Assembly (NCBI GenBank): GCA_003254885.1
Contig: QANT01005121.1
Location: forward strand, 18,501-82,500
Origin: Purshia tridentata
Taxonomy: Eukaryota > Streptophyta > Magnoliopsida > Rosales > Rosaceae
Direction of reading: 5' to 3'
DNA: 64,000 nucleotides
The notes below the pieces were generated by a model, which ran no database searches, was not told where the DNA came from, and worked only from the letters and a program-made list of their open reading frames with translations. The translations under genes and the position numbers were made by a program. Below are positions 23,001-35,000 of the stretch, piece by piece. Each line of letters begins with the position of its first letter. The stretch's first letter is position 1.

Positions 23001-25448
23001 GAACAGTACGCAAAACATTGTTTCAACGAAGGTGATTTAAGATTATCAAAACTCAACTTTAAAACTGACATGATCCTTTTCTCTTCTTTTGGTAAGTTCC
23101 ATATTCTACTTTCTTTAATGGATAACCATTCATCTGTAGTAGGTTTAGAACATAACATGCTTCCCAAAACCTGTAGGTACAAGAGTGAGAGTTTCTATTT
23201 AATAATGAATAGCTCAAAATTAGCAGTAATAGCAAAACAAAAGTAGTAGTTTAATATGCCAAGTGCAATAGTGTTCTCCATTTTTTCATCAAGACAATTT
23301 ATTGTTATTTTTTCAAACTTTATTTTAGAGTCATACAGGTATTTAAAATATCATGAAACAATTTGCAGTAATATTGTATGTAACGCGGAACTGGGTTGTA
23401 GCGCTTTTCCTCATCAAATATATATGTCATAACATGTAAATGAGAAACTTTAAGCTGTATATGTTTCACAAATCTTATGGTGAAATTGTCCAATCAAATT
23501 CTCAAAGTTATGACATAATCGATGACATATAGATTATAGAACTTACAAAGATAAATAATAATGGCTTAACTTTGTAAACAGAAAGCATACGACAAACATG
23601 TAATTAATTAAATATTCATATTGATTATAAACATATAAAAAGTTAAAAGATCAACCAAGTATATATAACAAGAAATCAAATCCTCATCAAATAGTTTGGT
23701 CTAGTACTGGTAATTTGGTGGAACAGATCTCATAAAAAAATAATAATAGAGGATATGGTGCATGTGTTTTATTCAATTAACAATTACAGGACACTTTGCC
23801 GCAAATGGGATTACTAGTTGTAGGTTTGGTTCATTGTTGCCGGCATTTTGAATTTGAGGATATGGTGGCTAAGAAAGGTGTTTTTTTTTTTTTTTTTTTT
23901 CAATGCTAAGAAATATAACACTGAAAATAAGTTTGGTTTATTTTCTTATCTGGGGCATGAGTAGCTATGTTGGGGTTGAGGACGAAGGCATTTTTTTAAT
24001 TTAAGGGCAAAAGACCTTTTCATCCCTACACATATGTCTCACACTCCTCCTCAAACTGTTACTTCAATTGATAGAAATTTTTAAAAATGTCCTATAATTG
24101 TTAACTATATAAAACACATGGAGCAAAGTAGAAAAATTGAAAATACAGGGGACCAAAAGTGCTTTTGGGTCAAAACACAGGAATAAAAATTGTAGTTTAT
24201 CCAAATAGAAAAACGGTGAGTTAGTACTTTACGAGTAGAAAAATAAGAATCAAAAGAAAGAAAGAAAGAAAGAGTAAATAATTTAAAATATATAATATAA
24301 TAGTTTATACATACATTTGCCACCAATGGTATGCCTCCACAGTTTTTAGCAATCTCTCGTCCAATTCTCTCTAGATCTTCAGGCATTCGAGCATTTGGAA
24401 ATGTTCTATCCTTTAATATGGACCAGCATTTATCATCGGGTAGAATTTCCAAATTATATCTTGGAAGTGTTTCTGTGATTGATGCAACTGTGGCAAGACG
24501 AGTGGTGATAATGATCGTGCTTCCTCGAGCAGAATTGAGCTTTGATAAACTTTGGGTCAAACGGTCCCATTTATGAACTTCTTCATTCCAGACGTCATCG
24601 AGTATGAGAAGATATTTTTTCCCGTTCAACTCTTCATGGAGGGCTTTGATCAATGCTTCCTGAATTGATGTTGTCCCAGTTGTTGTTGTTGGTTTAAGAG
24701 ATCCCAACATCCGCTCTAAAATCGAATTGACCTGAAACTGATCAGAAACACATACCCATATTTTTTTTTCAAAATATTTATCCACATTAGGGTCATTGTA
24801 TACTTCCTTAGCCAGAGTTGTCTTTCCTAGGCCAGCGACTCCCACAATGGCCATAACTGAAAGATTTTCTTGATTGCCGGAGTTGATCAAGGTTGTAATT
24901 AGTTTTGACACATCCTCGTCCCTCCCAACGATATTTTCATCTTTGCTAATGAATGAGTTGGTTTCTCTCTCCTCTCTAATTCCATGAGGGGTTGCATCGT
25001 CTTTGATTTGATAACTTGAAAGTAGTCCAATGTAAGATGCCTCACTCTTGAGCTCCACCAAAGATTTGTTGATTTTTTGAATTTTACGTGCCATTTGTCG
25101 ACGAAATAAAATGGGATTGGAGAGAGAGAAAAAGTTGAGTACCTTTTTCTTGATATGGTTTTGCAGCTCCACTTTACGGCGGAGAAATTCATAGTCGATT
25201 TGGTCCAACACATCGTCTGCATCATCAGCTACGTGCTTAAGCTTCTTCACCCAGTCTTCGACTCCCTTGGAACGACCTTGTGGTTGGTGGGCAACATCAG
25301 CTAAGAATGCTTGAACTGCGGTCAAGGATTGGCCGAGCTTTGTAAGCTCTGTTTTGAATCCCCATGCAAGACTGAACTCTTCAGCAGCAACTCCAGACAC
25401 CTTCTTCAGTATTCCCTCGACCGCAAAAGTGAAGATAATTTCTGCCAT
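20099..25448 (-). CDS. NLR-A: CC-NB-ARC-LRR (RGA-type) resistance protein, two exons
   Basis: Intracellular immune receptor of the CNL class, known to sense pathogen effectors and trigger defence through nucleotide-dependent activation. Exon 1 is 25448-24315 (378 aa), exon 2 is 23170-20099 (1023 aa), total about 1401 aa. The intron 24314-23171 has GT-AG ends, phase 0, and joins GGIPLVAN to VLGSML, restoring the GLPL motif. Motifs: EDVID-like DDADDVLDQ (75-83), P-loop GVAGLGKTT (203-211), kinase-2 LLILDDVW (280-287), [13 protein letters not shown] (310-317), GLPL (371-375), RNBS-D CFAYCS (430-435), MHD (502-504), then LRRs from about 574. The start MAEIIF is chosen as the usual RGA start; six in-frame codons lie upstream. 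The last ~25 residues may be intron: a GG|GTATGG donor follows EINI. It appears intact, and expression is unknown. Confidence 0.9.
20610..20920 (-). repeat. 144-bp tandem units within the NLR-A LRR
   Basis: Two consecutive 48-residue units begin [11 protein letters not shown] and include CGNLxSVAEDV and LQSLSSL, with a third partial unit at the end. They are recognisable on DNA as AGAGATTGCAACxTGGATAC recurring 144 bases apart. NLR-B carries the same kind of units. Recent unit duplication or exchange probably reshaped this ligand-facing part. Confidence 0.8.
23171..24314 (-). other. NLR-A intron, 1144 bp
   Basis: Donor AAT|GTATGT at 24314 and acceptor TACCTACAG at 23171 on the minus strand, phase 0. 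It splits the gene inside the NB-ARC just after GLPL. NLR-B has the same intron position (50461-51702, 1242 bp), and the introns align with small indels. A T-run lies at about 23881. Confidence 0.85.
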
Positions 25449-27089
25449 CTTTACTTCCTTTCTCAAACAGACACAAAGAGCAGAGAGATTGACGTTTGAA
25501 GATTGAAGATTGAAGCAGAATAATGCAGGGTAGATCTAGATGGATCAAGATTGAAGCCGAACACTGTTTCTGTCCGAATAATTAAGGAGCATCTTATTAC
25601 TTTTTCGGCTTTACACCTTTGGATCCATTATTGGTGGGCCCATAATGGACCTCTTTCAAAAAAAAAAAAATTGCTCACTGTTGTTACCAATGTGGACATA
25701 TTTGACCTCTTTGCTAAGAAAATATGTGGCCAAGTTCTATATATCCTAACTGAGTTTAACTTGTACTATTTGCAAAAGGCTTATATTGAACACATTCCAT
25801 CTGAACCTGGAGTCCAATACAATTAATTTAACCTTCCTGAGGATTAATGTAAAGTTGTAAAGAACAAAACTATTGCAGCAAATGACATACATATTGTATC
25901 CAATATATAGAAGCTATACAGTCTCTCAGTCACATTTCAATGAAAATTAAGAGGCATTAGACCAATTTTGTCATGCTTATATGAAGCATCTTTAAATAAT
26001 TTCATCTTTATAGTGGTTCTTTTGTTGATTAACAAACCATTGGTTCATTTTTACAAATGATGGGAATGACCACGAACCCTTAGTAGATGAACACAAAACC
26101 TCCTTAACAAGAGGAAAATACATTACTGAGTTTCAATTAGCAATACAAAAACCTCAATGTCTACAAGCAAGCTAGATATGACACTTGAATTTTGACACAA
26201 GTCTACACACATCAACAAGCTCAAGCAGACACAAAGAAGAGAGAGAAATGCTGAGCAGAATAATGCAAAGTAGATGGATAAGCTTTAAGTGGAAAGCTGA
26301 GACCTAAGGGGGTGGCTTAGCTTTAATCATTCATTCTATCCATGAATATATTTGGTGGTGGCGTGGCTTAGCTTTAATCATTATTCACATTTTGGGTCCC
26401 ATCCACATGCACAAACGTGAAACCAAAGAGACTCGTATTGCTCACTTGGCCCAGTTAACTTCCTTGTTTAATTCCTTATATTTTCTTTCTGATGAAAAAT
26501 TCCAGTTGTTCTTGTCATGTAAGCTGATGGTCCCACACCGTGAGGCACACTTGCTCGGTCAAGTACCTGGTCCAAAAACACGGAAATTTCAATGAAAATT
26601 TTATAAAAATATTGATATTTGTAACATTTAGGGAATAATAGTGGAAATTGTGTGAAAAATAAAGAAATTTTGAATAAAACTATAAGAGATGTTTATTTAA
26701 TAAAAAATCTACGATTTTGACAAAAAACAATTTAACAAATCTAATTAATATGATATATAATGAATATAATGTGTCTTACTACCAGACGCTATTACTTAAA
26801 AATTATGTATGCTCTAAAACCCACAAACACAAATAAATTAACAAATAACGAATTTCTTTTTTTTATGAAGCCACTAAACCAACTGTAATCTAATGACACG
26901 GAAATCTGTAATGTCTATACAGCTACATATGTCAGATAATTAAAAACAAAAGAGATCCACACAACAATGATAAACTTTCAATTTATAAGCACTCTTCAAT
27001 CAAAAAAAGAAAGAAAAAAAGAACTCGGTGGACACTCAAATAAAGAAGACTAAAGAAGAGGTAAAGGGTAAGGCAACAACAAATAGCCT
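25449..27089. other. NLR-A leader and upstream region
   Basis: Holds the minus-strand 5' leader of NLR-A. A segment at about 26225-26290 (AGACACAAAGAAGAGAGAG, GCAGAATAATGCAAAGTAG, GATGGAT) repeats the leader at about 25468-25545 (CAGAATAATGCAGGGTAG), which suggests an old local duplication of the NLR start region without its coding sequence. Short plus-strand ORFs here show no features. Confidence 0.5.
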
Positions 27090-27098
27090 TTACTAATT

Positions 27099-27629
27099 GG
27101 CTTATTTACTATTTCAGCCATTGAAAGTATTTCGAATTATCACATCAGCCCCTAAAGTTTATTTTATATCACTTTACCTATTGAAATTAATTTTCATGTT
27201 TACTCATTGTTTACTATTTTCATATTTTTATAAATTTTAAAAATTAATTAAAAATAGCTTCGTACTTATAAAAATACATCTACGGACTCATTTTGACTAA
27301 TACTAATTTATCATGGGTCAAATTACTAATTTTTCGTTCGACTTAACACTTTGACCCCACAAATTTTTTGAAAACATTGAAAGAGAAAATTTGTAATTTG
27401 ACCCCATAGTAAATTAGTACTAGTCAAAATGAGTGCGTAGAAATTTTTCGTGTATTTTTCTAAGTATGAAGCTATTTTTAATTAATTTCTAAAATTTGTA
27501 TAAATATGAAAATAGTAAATAGGAGGTAAAATGATACACAAAAATTAGTTTTAGGGATAAAGTGATGCAACATAAACTTGACAGAGTAATGTGAGAATTC
27601 GAAATACTAGGTTAAACTAATAATAAGCC
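27099..27629. mobile_element. Palindromic Mutator-like MITE (family P), 531 bp
   Basis: Almost the whole element is an inverted repeat with arms of about 220 bases around a short centre. Ends start GGCTTATTTACTATTTCAGC on the left and GGCTTATTATTAGTTTAACC (reverse complement) on the right. Flanked by 9-bp repeats TTACTAATT (27090-27098) and TTACAAATT (27630-27638), one mismatch. The arms share a core (AGTAAATTAGTACTAGTCAA) with 57350-58442 and relate to 32252-32792. No coding capacity. Confidence 0.75.
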
Positions 27630-27638
27630 TTACAAATT

Positions 27639-28379
27639 TAGACTTTATCATTCTTAATGGATAACAATACCTTATTGCCATTGTCAGGTATTGTTAAAAA
27701 TCACATACCCATGGACTTAGTATCAACACCTAAAACCACATACCCATCTACCATTATATAGATTTCAACAAGATATACACATAAAAAACTTCGATCATTT
27801 GGGCACTAAAAAGGAAAAATATTACTTACCAACTGGTACTTTTGGTTGACTAACGGCAACCTTGAACAATTTATTTAGTTAAGTGTCCTTGGCCTTCTCT
27901 ACCTCCTTCTTTTTCTGTTATTGATACAAACCCACAAATAAAATTTCTCTATTTCACAAACTAAGTGTTGAACCGTTAAAATTAAAAAAAAAAGAAGAAG
28001 ATAAAGTTACAGCCCGACATTGGATTGTCCAAATGGAGTTAAACTTCTATAGATGAGATAAGTGATAAAGATGAAAGAAATCTCATGTTTAAAAAAAATA
28101 TAAGTCTATCAGATTATTTTATCTCTAAGTGTGATTATCATTTAAATTTGAATTTTGAGTGATCACATCCTCATCTCTTTAGACTTATGGTGGTCTTTAT
28201 AAATAGAGTATGAGAGATTCAGAATAAAAGGAGACAGAGAAAAGAGACACCGAAAGGCTGAAGGAGTAAAGAACAGAGAAAATAAAATTTCTACGAAAAA
28301 AAACTATTGCAAGACTATTGCTGCTTAATTTCAAGGTAGTGGCAGTTTACTCTCCTCTGAACTCTCCCACAAAAATTAA
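27639..28379 (+). other. Intergenic with a possible LTR-like promoter
   Basis: TTTATAAATAGAG (about 28196) followed by GAGATTCAGAATAAAAGG resembles the TATA/R region of plant LTRs, but no TG...CA pair or TSD was found. No gene. Confidence 0.25.
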
Positions 28380-29030
28380 TGTCCCTCAAAATTTGGGGAA
28401 TTCTGATCTGAACTCCTCCCATTGAAAAAAAAAAAAAACACAAAGAAAGACAAAAAAAGGGCTTCTCATATTTGGGGAGTTCTGATCTGAACTGCCCCTA
28501 CAAAAAAGAAAAGAAAAGAGAGTTTCTCTACAACAGTGTAGAGGAGGGGCAAGAACCCTCCAAAAAATATTTGCCTCAAATTGGGGTTTCACTTGAACCC
28601 CCACAAACCATTTGACAAAAGAAAAGGTTGATTGGTAAAAAAAAAAGAAAAAAAAAAGGGAGAAGTTGATTAAAGTAAAGAGTGAAAACGAAAAAATGTG
28701 GCAAAGCAAAGAAAAAAGGGGGGAGGAGTTTTCCTTTCGCTTAAACTTTTGCTGCCAAAAAAATGGAGGGAAAGGTGAGGGAGTGCAACAAGGGCATAAA
28801 AGAAAATGGAGGAAGGTTGATTGGTAAAACAACAAAAAAAAAAGAAGGAGAAGTTGATTAAAGGAAAGAGTGAAAACAAAAAAAAATGGCAAAGGAAAGA
28901 AAAAAGGGGGAGGAGTTTGCCTTTCGCTTAAACTTTTGCTTCCAGCCTGGTCCAAAAAAAAATGTATAAAGGTTGGCCTTGTTTTAATGTCAGGGAGTGC
29001 AACAAGGGCATAAAAGAAAATGGAGGGAAA
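28380..29030. repeat. Purine-rich region with imperfect tandem duplications
   Basis: GGTTGATTGGTAAAA at about 28626 and 28814, GAGTGAAAAC, CCTTTCGCTTAAACTTTTGC at 28732 and 28919, and GGAGTGCAACAAGGGCATAA at about 28781 and 28995 recur with a period of about 190-210 bases. An earlier pair with TTTGGGGAxTTCTGATCTGA occurs at 28393 and 28470. The long minus-strand open frame (29054-28386, 222 codons) is a Phe/Pro-rich low-complexity product of this sequence and not a credible gene. Confidence 0.7.
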
Positions 29031-30163
29031 TTCTTTTGATAATTCCCAATGCATCAGTTTTGGCTTACTGTTCTATTCAAAGAAACAAATAAAAGCTTGC
29101 ATTCCAAGACCCATCACTTCTATGCAAGAGGCAGGCACAAAGCCTAGTTTTTGTTCAATCATACCAAAGCCTCCAAATATCTTTGAACAGATAGCCACGG
29201 GTCACCAACATCTAGAGCCAAGCTTATGGGCTCTAATACAAATTTAGTCTAGCAAAAATCCAAATGGAAATTGTTGATGGGTTCAAATTAAAATACTCAT
29301 TTAAAATATACCAACTAGCAAATAATTGGTAGAAAATAAACAAGATCCATTGGACCTATCCCAAATTATTTTACCCATTAAAAATATGAAATGTGTCAAT
29401 TAATAAATAATTGATACAAAATATTTAGTAGGCACATAATCCAATTCATAATTGCCCATTATAAAAATAAACGTGTCATTTAACAAATAAATAACACTAA
29501 GATAGTAATGGACACATTCTTTCAAATCCAAATTCCAAATTCCAAATTCATTCACTTAAATGGCACAAAACCACCTTTTTCAGTTGATACAAAACCAATT
29601 CTCCAAAATTGCACAAAGCAAACTATTCAAATTCAATAACGAACTACATCCGATTTGATCTCGTCAAGGGTATGTAGGCAACCTACCAAAATTTTGGGTG
29701 CAACCGCTACTAAATCAAATCCATCCAAACTCTATAGAAATTACTTCTATACACAAAGTCCTGAATTAATTTCCTAATTCAAATCCAAGAGCTCCAAACC
29801 CCACCCAATTTAGTAAAATCATTTAAATGGGTCATTCACCCATTTAATTCGAATCTCTGGTTCAACCAACTAAATTCACCAAACACTTCATCCACATACT
29901 AATTTTCCAATGAGTGATTCACTAATTGGAAATCACAAATCCAAACACTCACACACCTCATCAAATGGTTTCAGTTCCGTCATAATTTGAAACAAAGGGT
30001 CTTCCCTTACAATAAGGAATTGTAATTAAGAGATACACTCTATCTTAAATGGGTCGTACCCTAAATAATAAAACTCTATTTCCTAAATGAGTAGAGTGAG
30101 ATTATGTTGGGTAACAAATATAATTATTAAATAATAATTTATCAAAATTTTCTTCAATACTAA
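29031..30163. other. AT-rich intergenic, no gene
   Basis: Nothing recognisable. Several CCAAATTCCAAATTC-type short repeats near 29526. Confidence 0.5.
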
Positions 30164-30969
30164 GTGCTCGTTTGGCATTGTTTTTAGAATTGCCAAAAGC
30201 CCTTTCAGATTTGTAAAAGCGCTTTTGGTAACGTTTGGCAAAAATATATATAAGTATTTTTGGATTATAAAAGTGCTTTTAAGGTGTTTTTTGAGAAGCA
30301 CCTGACAGGTGCTTTCATCCAGGGCTGGGTTTCCATATCGCAATACCGAAAAATACCGCATACCTTACCAAAAAATATCACACGGTACGGTATAAAAACA
30401 TACTAAAACGGTATCGGCACAAATACCGTACTGTATCGATCAATATGGTATTGGTAATGGTATGGATTTACGCATACCAACGGTATACCAATACCGAAAC
30501 AATACCCATTCCATTCTTTTCTTCTCTTCTTCTCTTTTCTTTTTTCTTTTTTTTTTGCCATTGTCTTAAGGTTTTTGGGCCATAATGTTGATTTTTATTC
30601 GGGCCTTTTCTCTTAGATGTCTTTTTTGTAGTCAAAGCCCAAACAAACAACACACAACTACAGTGCCACACCCACGTTAATACCCCATTTACCACCATCT
30701 GGAAATTACCCCAGCCACCACCATCTGGAAGCTAACCGAGCCACCAAGGAATATAGGAAGAAGCATCGCAAAGCTTTGAAGAAGTGGGCAAGACAAAAAT
30801 CTCAATTGCAGCAACATCTTTATCAGTGGGAACTTGATTGACTCCTGGCCACCTCTTCATCTCAAAATTTTTCTTCGATCCCAGCTCTCTCTGATCCCAA
30901 CTACCATCAGGCCACCACCATCTCAGACCGCGTCACCAAAACCTCCCTATCTTTGTATTATCTCTCTCC

Positions 30970-31000
<31 letters not shown>

Positions 31001-31334
31001 ATCTTTATCCCTCTCTCTGTCTTTCTCTTGTTGGCAAACCCAATACGGTCCCGATGCCACACTTTTCCGACTGCCACCGAAAACTGCGGTTACTGCATCT
31101 TGTCAGAACGGCATCGGAGACAAAAACGGGGGTTTCGACCTCCAACGGTCGGCATGCGGTATCAAGGTTTTGGTATGGTTGCCGTACCGAACCCACCCCT
31201 ACTTTACTTCAAGTGCTTTTGCATAAACCACTTAGAATTTTTATAAAAATTTGTATATGCTTATTTGCAGAACCGCTTCTAGCAAAAGCGCTACTCAATA
31301 AAAGCGTATCTAAGAAGCAGTGCTAAACAGACCC
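30164..31334. mobile_element. hAT-like MITE (family H) interrupted by another element
   Basis: Ends resemble the element at 60473-60764: left GTGCTCGTTTGGCATTG with GAATTGCCAAAAGC, right end (reverse complement) GGTCTGTTTAGCACTGCTTC. Internally CTTTTGGTAACG, GTGCTTTCATC and CTTCAAGTGCTTTTGCATAA correspond in order to the reverse complement of the other copy. The copy is split at 30320-31201 by a second element. The TSD was not clearly identified, so hAT assignment rests on TIR style. Confidence 0.6.
30320..31201. mobile_element. hAT-like non-autonomous element nested in family H
   Basis: Interrupts the sequence that is continuous in the 60.5-kb relative. Ends: left CAGGGCTGGGTTTCCATATC, right reverse complement TAGGGGTGGGTTCGGTACGG, with subterminal GGTATxGGTA/ATACCGxA repeats near the left end and GCCGTACCGAACC at the right. 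The CAGGG-type start and subterminal repeats are hAT-like. Possible 8-bp TSDs CTTTCATC/CTTTACTT are imperfect. Contains a (CT)n tract at 30961-31020. The overlapping short ORFs lack transposase features. Confidence 0.6.
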
Positions 31335-32211
31335 TAAGAAAACGTTGTACAAAGCAATCTTAGACCACCTGCAAAATTTTCTAATGATGTGCACCTCATC
31401 TATGCTAATTGCGTTGGGTCTAGGTGGAATTCAAATGCTTGCATAACCATGGAAAGTCTAACTTTTGATTCTCAATCAAAAGTTATTTTATAATCCTCCC
31501 ATCGTTTCTATACTCAAAGCACTGTAAGATATACTTAGTGGGAAGTCTATCATTATTACACGTTCGATCTACAGCAAACTCCATAAAGGTAAGGTATATG
31601 ATTAAGGTTTATCTACACAAGATTAAATATAATTCCAGTCGCAGGATGTGGGCAGAGTTGATGAGTAGTTACATCAACTCAGTGAACTAATATGCGATAG
31701 TCAAATTAAATTTTAAACTCAAAGATTTCAAAATCACAAAACCTCAAAATTAACAAGCAAGACTACGGGGAAAAGAGAGCCCATGATCAAAGAAATAGAA
31801 ATATACCAAATCCAAGTCGAGTCGTCGTCAAGTTCTTTGGAAAACTGGCCTAAAAACCATTTGATGCTCGGCCTTGATTTATCGCTATGGCTGGATGAAT
31901 GAGAGATCTAAGGGTACCATTGTGTTCAGAACGATGAGAGGAACAAAACCTGGTAGGTTCGATGCTTCGTCATGGCCAGTAGATGCAAATCGCCATCGAA
32001 GTGAGGAGAGAGAAATGAGAGTGGGAGTGAGACAAAGACGGAGAAGAAACAAAGAAACATAATTGGATCGGGGGAAAAAAATAAAGCGGGCCGGAAGAAA
32101 ATAACATGGACCTATTAGAAAGCTGAATTACAACGTGGAATATATATATAGGATAGTATAGCCCAATTGGGATGTATCAATAATTTACTTTATAAAAAGT
32201 GGTATATATTT
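31335..32211. other. Intergenic, no gene
   Basis: No domain or repeat structure recognised. A short plus-strand frame at 31874-32062 is Arg-rich without homology I can name. Confidence 0.45.
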
Positions 32212-32834
32212 ATAAATAACTTGATTTTGTATTTAGTTGCTCATAAATAAAAGCTTCTCAATAAGATACCCACTTGAACTTTGACTCAATTTACATGTTA
32301 TTATCTAAATTAAAAATTGAAGCAAGTTGCCCCTTGAATTAAATTTTGTTTGCAAGTTACCACCTCCATTCAAATCTTCAAGAGTTTTTTGGTCTATTCA
32401 TAGGAAAAAACTTAGGTGGGAAGCTTTTGCCAACTCAGTATGCTGAGTGGCAAGGCCCAACCAATTACAAATGGTCACATGTACAACTATTTTTCTATTT
32501 TTACAAACTTTTAAAATGAATTAAAAATAGCTCCAAACTCAGAAATATATATGGAAAATTCTTGTGGATTCTTCTTGACTAGTACTTATTTACTATGGAG
32601 TCAAATTACCAATTTTTTCTTTCAAGAGTTTTCAAAATATTTTGAAAGTCCAAATTTATTTCTAGAAAATAAAAATATTCTAGACTCTTTGATAATTAAT
32701 AGGATAAATTTCCGAACTCTAAAAATTTACAAAGTCTGCACCATTGGTCTTCTAAAAACCAACTGTACCTTTCTTGTGAACACTTGCTACCCATAAATAA
32801 CATGATTTTGTATTTTAGTTGCTCATAAATAAAA
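32212..32834. mobile_element. Half of a family P element between 41-bp direct repeats
   Basis: 32252-32792 matches the left half of the palindrome at 57350-58442 (shared GAAGCAAGTTGCCCC, TTTGTTTxCAAGTTACCACC, ACTATGGAGTCAAATTACCA, CACTTGCTACCC) but the mirrored right arm is missing. It is flanked by direct repeats of about 41 bases: 32212-32251 and 32793-32834, each with TTGCTCATAAATAAAA at its end. These are far longer than a 9-bp TSD, so the structure probably arose by repair-associated local duplication or truncation. Confidence 0.6.
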
Positions 32835-33137
32835 TTACCAAACATTATAGGATTCGGCATCAGTATAGAGCGTTTTTACTCCTCCCTCTCTGTTGGTGCA
32901 TCACTGCAGCCCCTTCTTGGGTTTGTGGGCAATGGCTCACCTTCTTCCCTCTCTCCATGATAGCTGTAAGAGAGTAGAATTCATGATAGATGTGAGAGAG
33001 TAGAATTCAACAAAGGCTAGTACGTAAAACTAGCTTTGAAGACTAGTATTTTGGGTTTGTGGGTGTTGAAGCTTCTATGCACATCAATCTCATTATGGAC
33101 TTCATTGTTGATATATGACCTCCCTTGATTCAACGAA
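32835..33137. other. Short intergenic stretch
   Basis: No gene. A 26-bp phrase with GTGAGAGAGTAGAATTCA-type sequence is repeated at about 32965 and 32990. Confidence 0.5.
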
Positions 33138-33163
33138 GATTGCAATATGTATATGTATATATA

Positions 33164-33531
33164 TACAGGCCCCTTCAAGTATGGAATATCAAATTTAAGC
33201 TTAAGTGTGGGATGGGTCGGATGGGCCCACTCTATGTAGCTTTTAAATAATCCAACCTGTGTATTTTTTAGGTCTCTATACATAGATCGTCCTTGTAAAA
33301 AATTATCCAAATTGGAAACCATTTGCCTATCTAATTTTGATCAAATATATAGATGGTTTCATAAAAAATATTTGATTCGTCTGTTTGTTTAATTAAAGTT
33401 AGATAAACAAATGACTTTCGATTTTGCTAATTTTTTGTACGGATCATCTTGGAATAAAGATATCATGATTAGACAGTTCAGATTATTGAAATACTATATG
33501 GAGTGAACCCTATGAGGGATCCCGAGCCTAT
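33164..33531. mobile_element. TA-repeat MITE (family M, copy 3)
   Basis: The left end CAGGCCCCTTCAAGTATGG matches family M ends, and the right end GAGCCTATA lies at a TA repeat. Units A and B show the uninterrupted site (ATATGTATATGTATTCAAAT at 17670 and 43520), so this is an insertion confined to the third unit. The interior is diverged from copies 1 and 2. The minus-strand 101-codon ORF over it is not a gene. Confidence 0.65.
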
Positions 33532-34429
33532 ATATATATATATATATATAAAAGTTATAGATTCAAATATATAATAATAAGTTATAACTTGTATAATTTG
33601 TATGAACTATATATAATGAGTTATGTATTCAACTAAGCGTAAGAAAAAAAAAAAATTTGTTGATAAATTGATGTAGTTAGTTCAAAATTAAAAAGTGATG
33701 ATTTATTTGACTAAATGATTTTAGTCATAAATAAAAAAGTCTATGAGGCTCTACAAAATGTTTTCATTTAACTTAACAAAATTCCACAAAACTCTATCAT
33801 TCTATCCTACAGTAAAACTCTACAAAAGCTTGTATAAATCTTTATTGTTGTTAAAATGGATGAAATCAAGATAGATTCTATGGTCACACGAGAATCAGTG
33901 TGAGGTCCTGAAGTTGTTTAGGCAGAGACTTGAGTTAAACTTGAGCTAACAAATTTTAATTTTCTAAGTAAATGCTTCAGAAACAAAAATTGTAGCTTCA
34001 AACCAAGAATTAAACCCGCGTTAAACTGGTCATTTGTTATTAAATCATTGTTATTAAATCATCTCTCTCTCTCTGTCTGTTTGTCTGCTGCGCCAGCTCC
34101 CCTAACAAGAAAAATGAAATACTAATAACGTTTAGGCTTATCAATCTTTAGAAAATTATCTAACACAAATACTGAAATTGCGGTCATTGTCACAAAACTG
34201 AAGTACCTGGACTGAGTTTGCTGTTGAGTGTGCATTTGTGCATGTTTTTATATGCTAACTCCCTAACCTAGAACGCTAGAACTTGGCGTTTTGTGTCTTT
34301 TTGCTTTGTTTCTGTCTTTTGTAGGTCAAATGAAGCAATTATGAAGAAAGAAGCTAAAAGAGCCGAAATTGGACAATTCCTGATCAAACTAGGAAAACTG
34401 AAGAAATCCCGGTGGAACTAGGAAAAGCT

Positions 34430-34710
34430 GAAATCCTACTGAAATAAGGAATCCTAGCCAAACCAGGAAAACCATCAGTGTCCAGGGACAGAAATGAGAA
34501 ATCCTAATTGAACTAGGAAAACCAAATCCTAGTTGAACTAGGAAAACCAAATCCTAGTGGGACTAGGAAAGGTAAATCCTAGTGAGACTAGGAAAGGTAA
34601 ATCCTAGTGAGACTAGGAAAGATAAACCCTAGTTGGACTGGAAAGGGAAATCCTAATTGCACTAGGAAAACCTATTCCTAGTTGGACTAGGAAAACCTAA
34701 CCCTAGTTGG
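34430..34710 (+). repeat. 25-bp tandem array of mini-palindromes in the solo LTR
   Basis: About ten units of the form AAATCCTAGTxxxACTAGGA plus a short AAACC/AAGGT linker. Each unit is itself an inverted repeat (CCTAGT...ACTAGG). Lies in the presumed U3 region about 300-560 bases upstream of the TATA box, where enhancer repeats often sit. Confidence 0.85.
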
Positions 34711-34991
34711 ACAAAGTTTCCTAGTGGACCAAGGAATGTTGGGCCAAGGTCAAATGGGTTCTATAAGCTTCAATGGGCTCAACTTGACATCACTTGAAGG
34801 ATTGGGCCTAAGGTGGCATGCGCATGGACCAAGGGAGAGGCCCACACGCATGCAAGGGAAGAGGCGCAAGCAATGGGCTTAAGTGACTAGCCATGCCGCA
34901 AGCCCACAAGGAGAAACCCTAGCTGCACTTTCCTATTGTGCCGCAAGTTTCCTAGTCCTTGGAGGCCAAGGAATCAGCACGTCCTCACTCC

Positions 34992-35000
34992 TATATAAAG
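34992..35000 (+). promoter_or_regulatory. TATA box of the solo LTR
   Basis: TATATAAAG followed by a C-rich start region (ACCCCCTCTCC) is a strong plant TATA context. It would place the U3/R border near 35025. It could drive read-through into flanking DNA if active. Confidence 0.6.

Larger units (their letters stand above)
13820..25520. repeat. Segmental duplication unit A (paralogous to about 36350-52920)
   Basis: Long collinear similarity to unit B in the same orientation, from the GCTTTGGTTAATTTAAA motif through the non-coding flank (15.3-20 kb) and all of NLR-A to just upstream of its start codon. After removing unit-specific insertions and the LRR deletions the two units agree in length (roughly 9-10 kb). 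Similarity ends about 40 bases upstream of the NLR ATG. A third partial copy lies at 33138-36350. Confidence 0.85.

Noticed and set aside
28386-29054. 222-codon minus-strand ORF
   Set aside because: Phe/Pro-rich low complexity from purine-rich tandem repeats; no domain, start context or splice pattern.
30834-31326. Several plus-strand ORFs
   Set aside because: They overlap each other inside a nested hAT-like element around a CT microsatellite; no transposase motifs.
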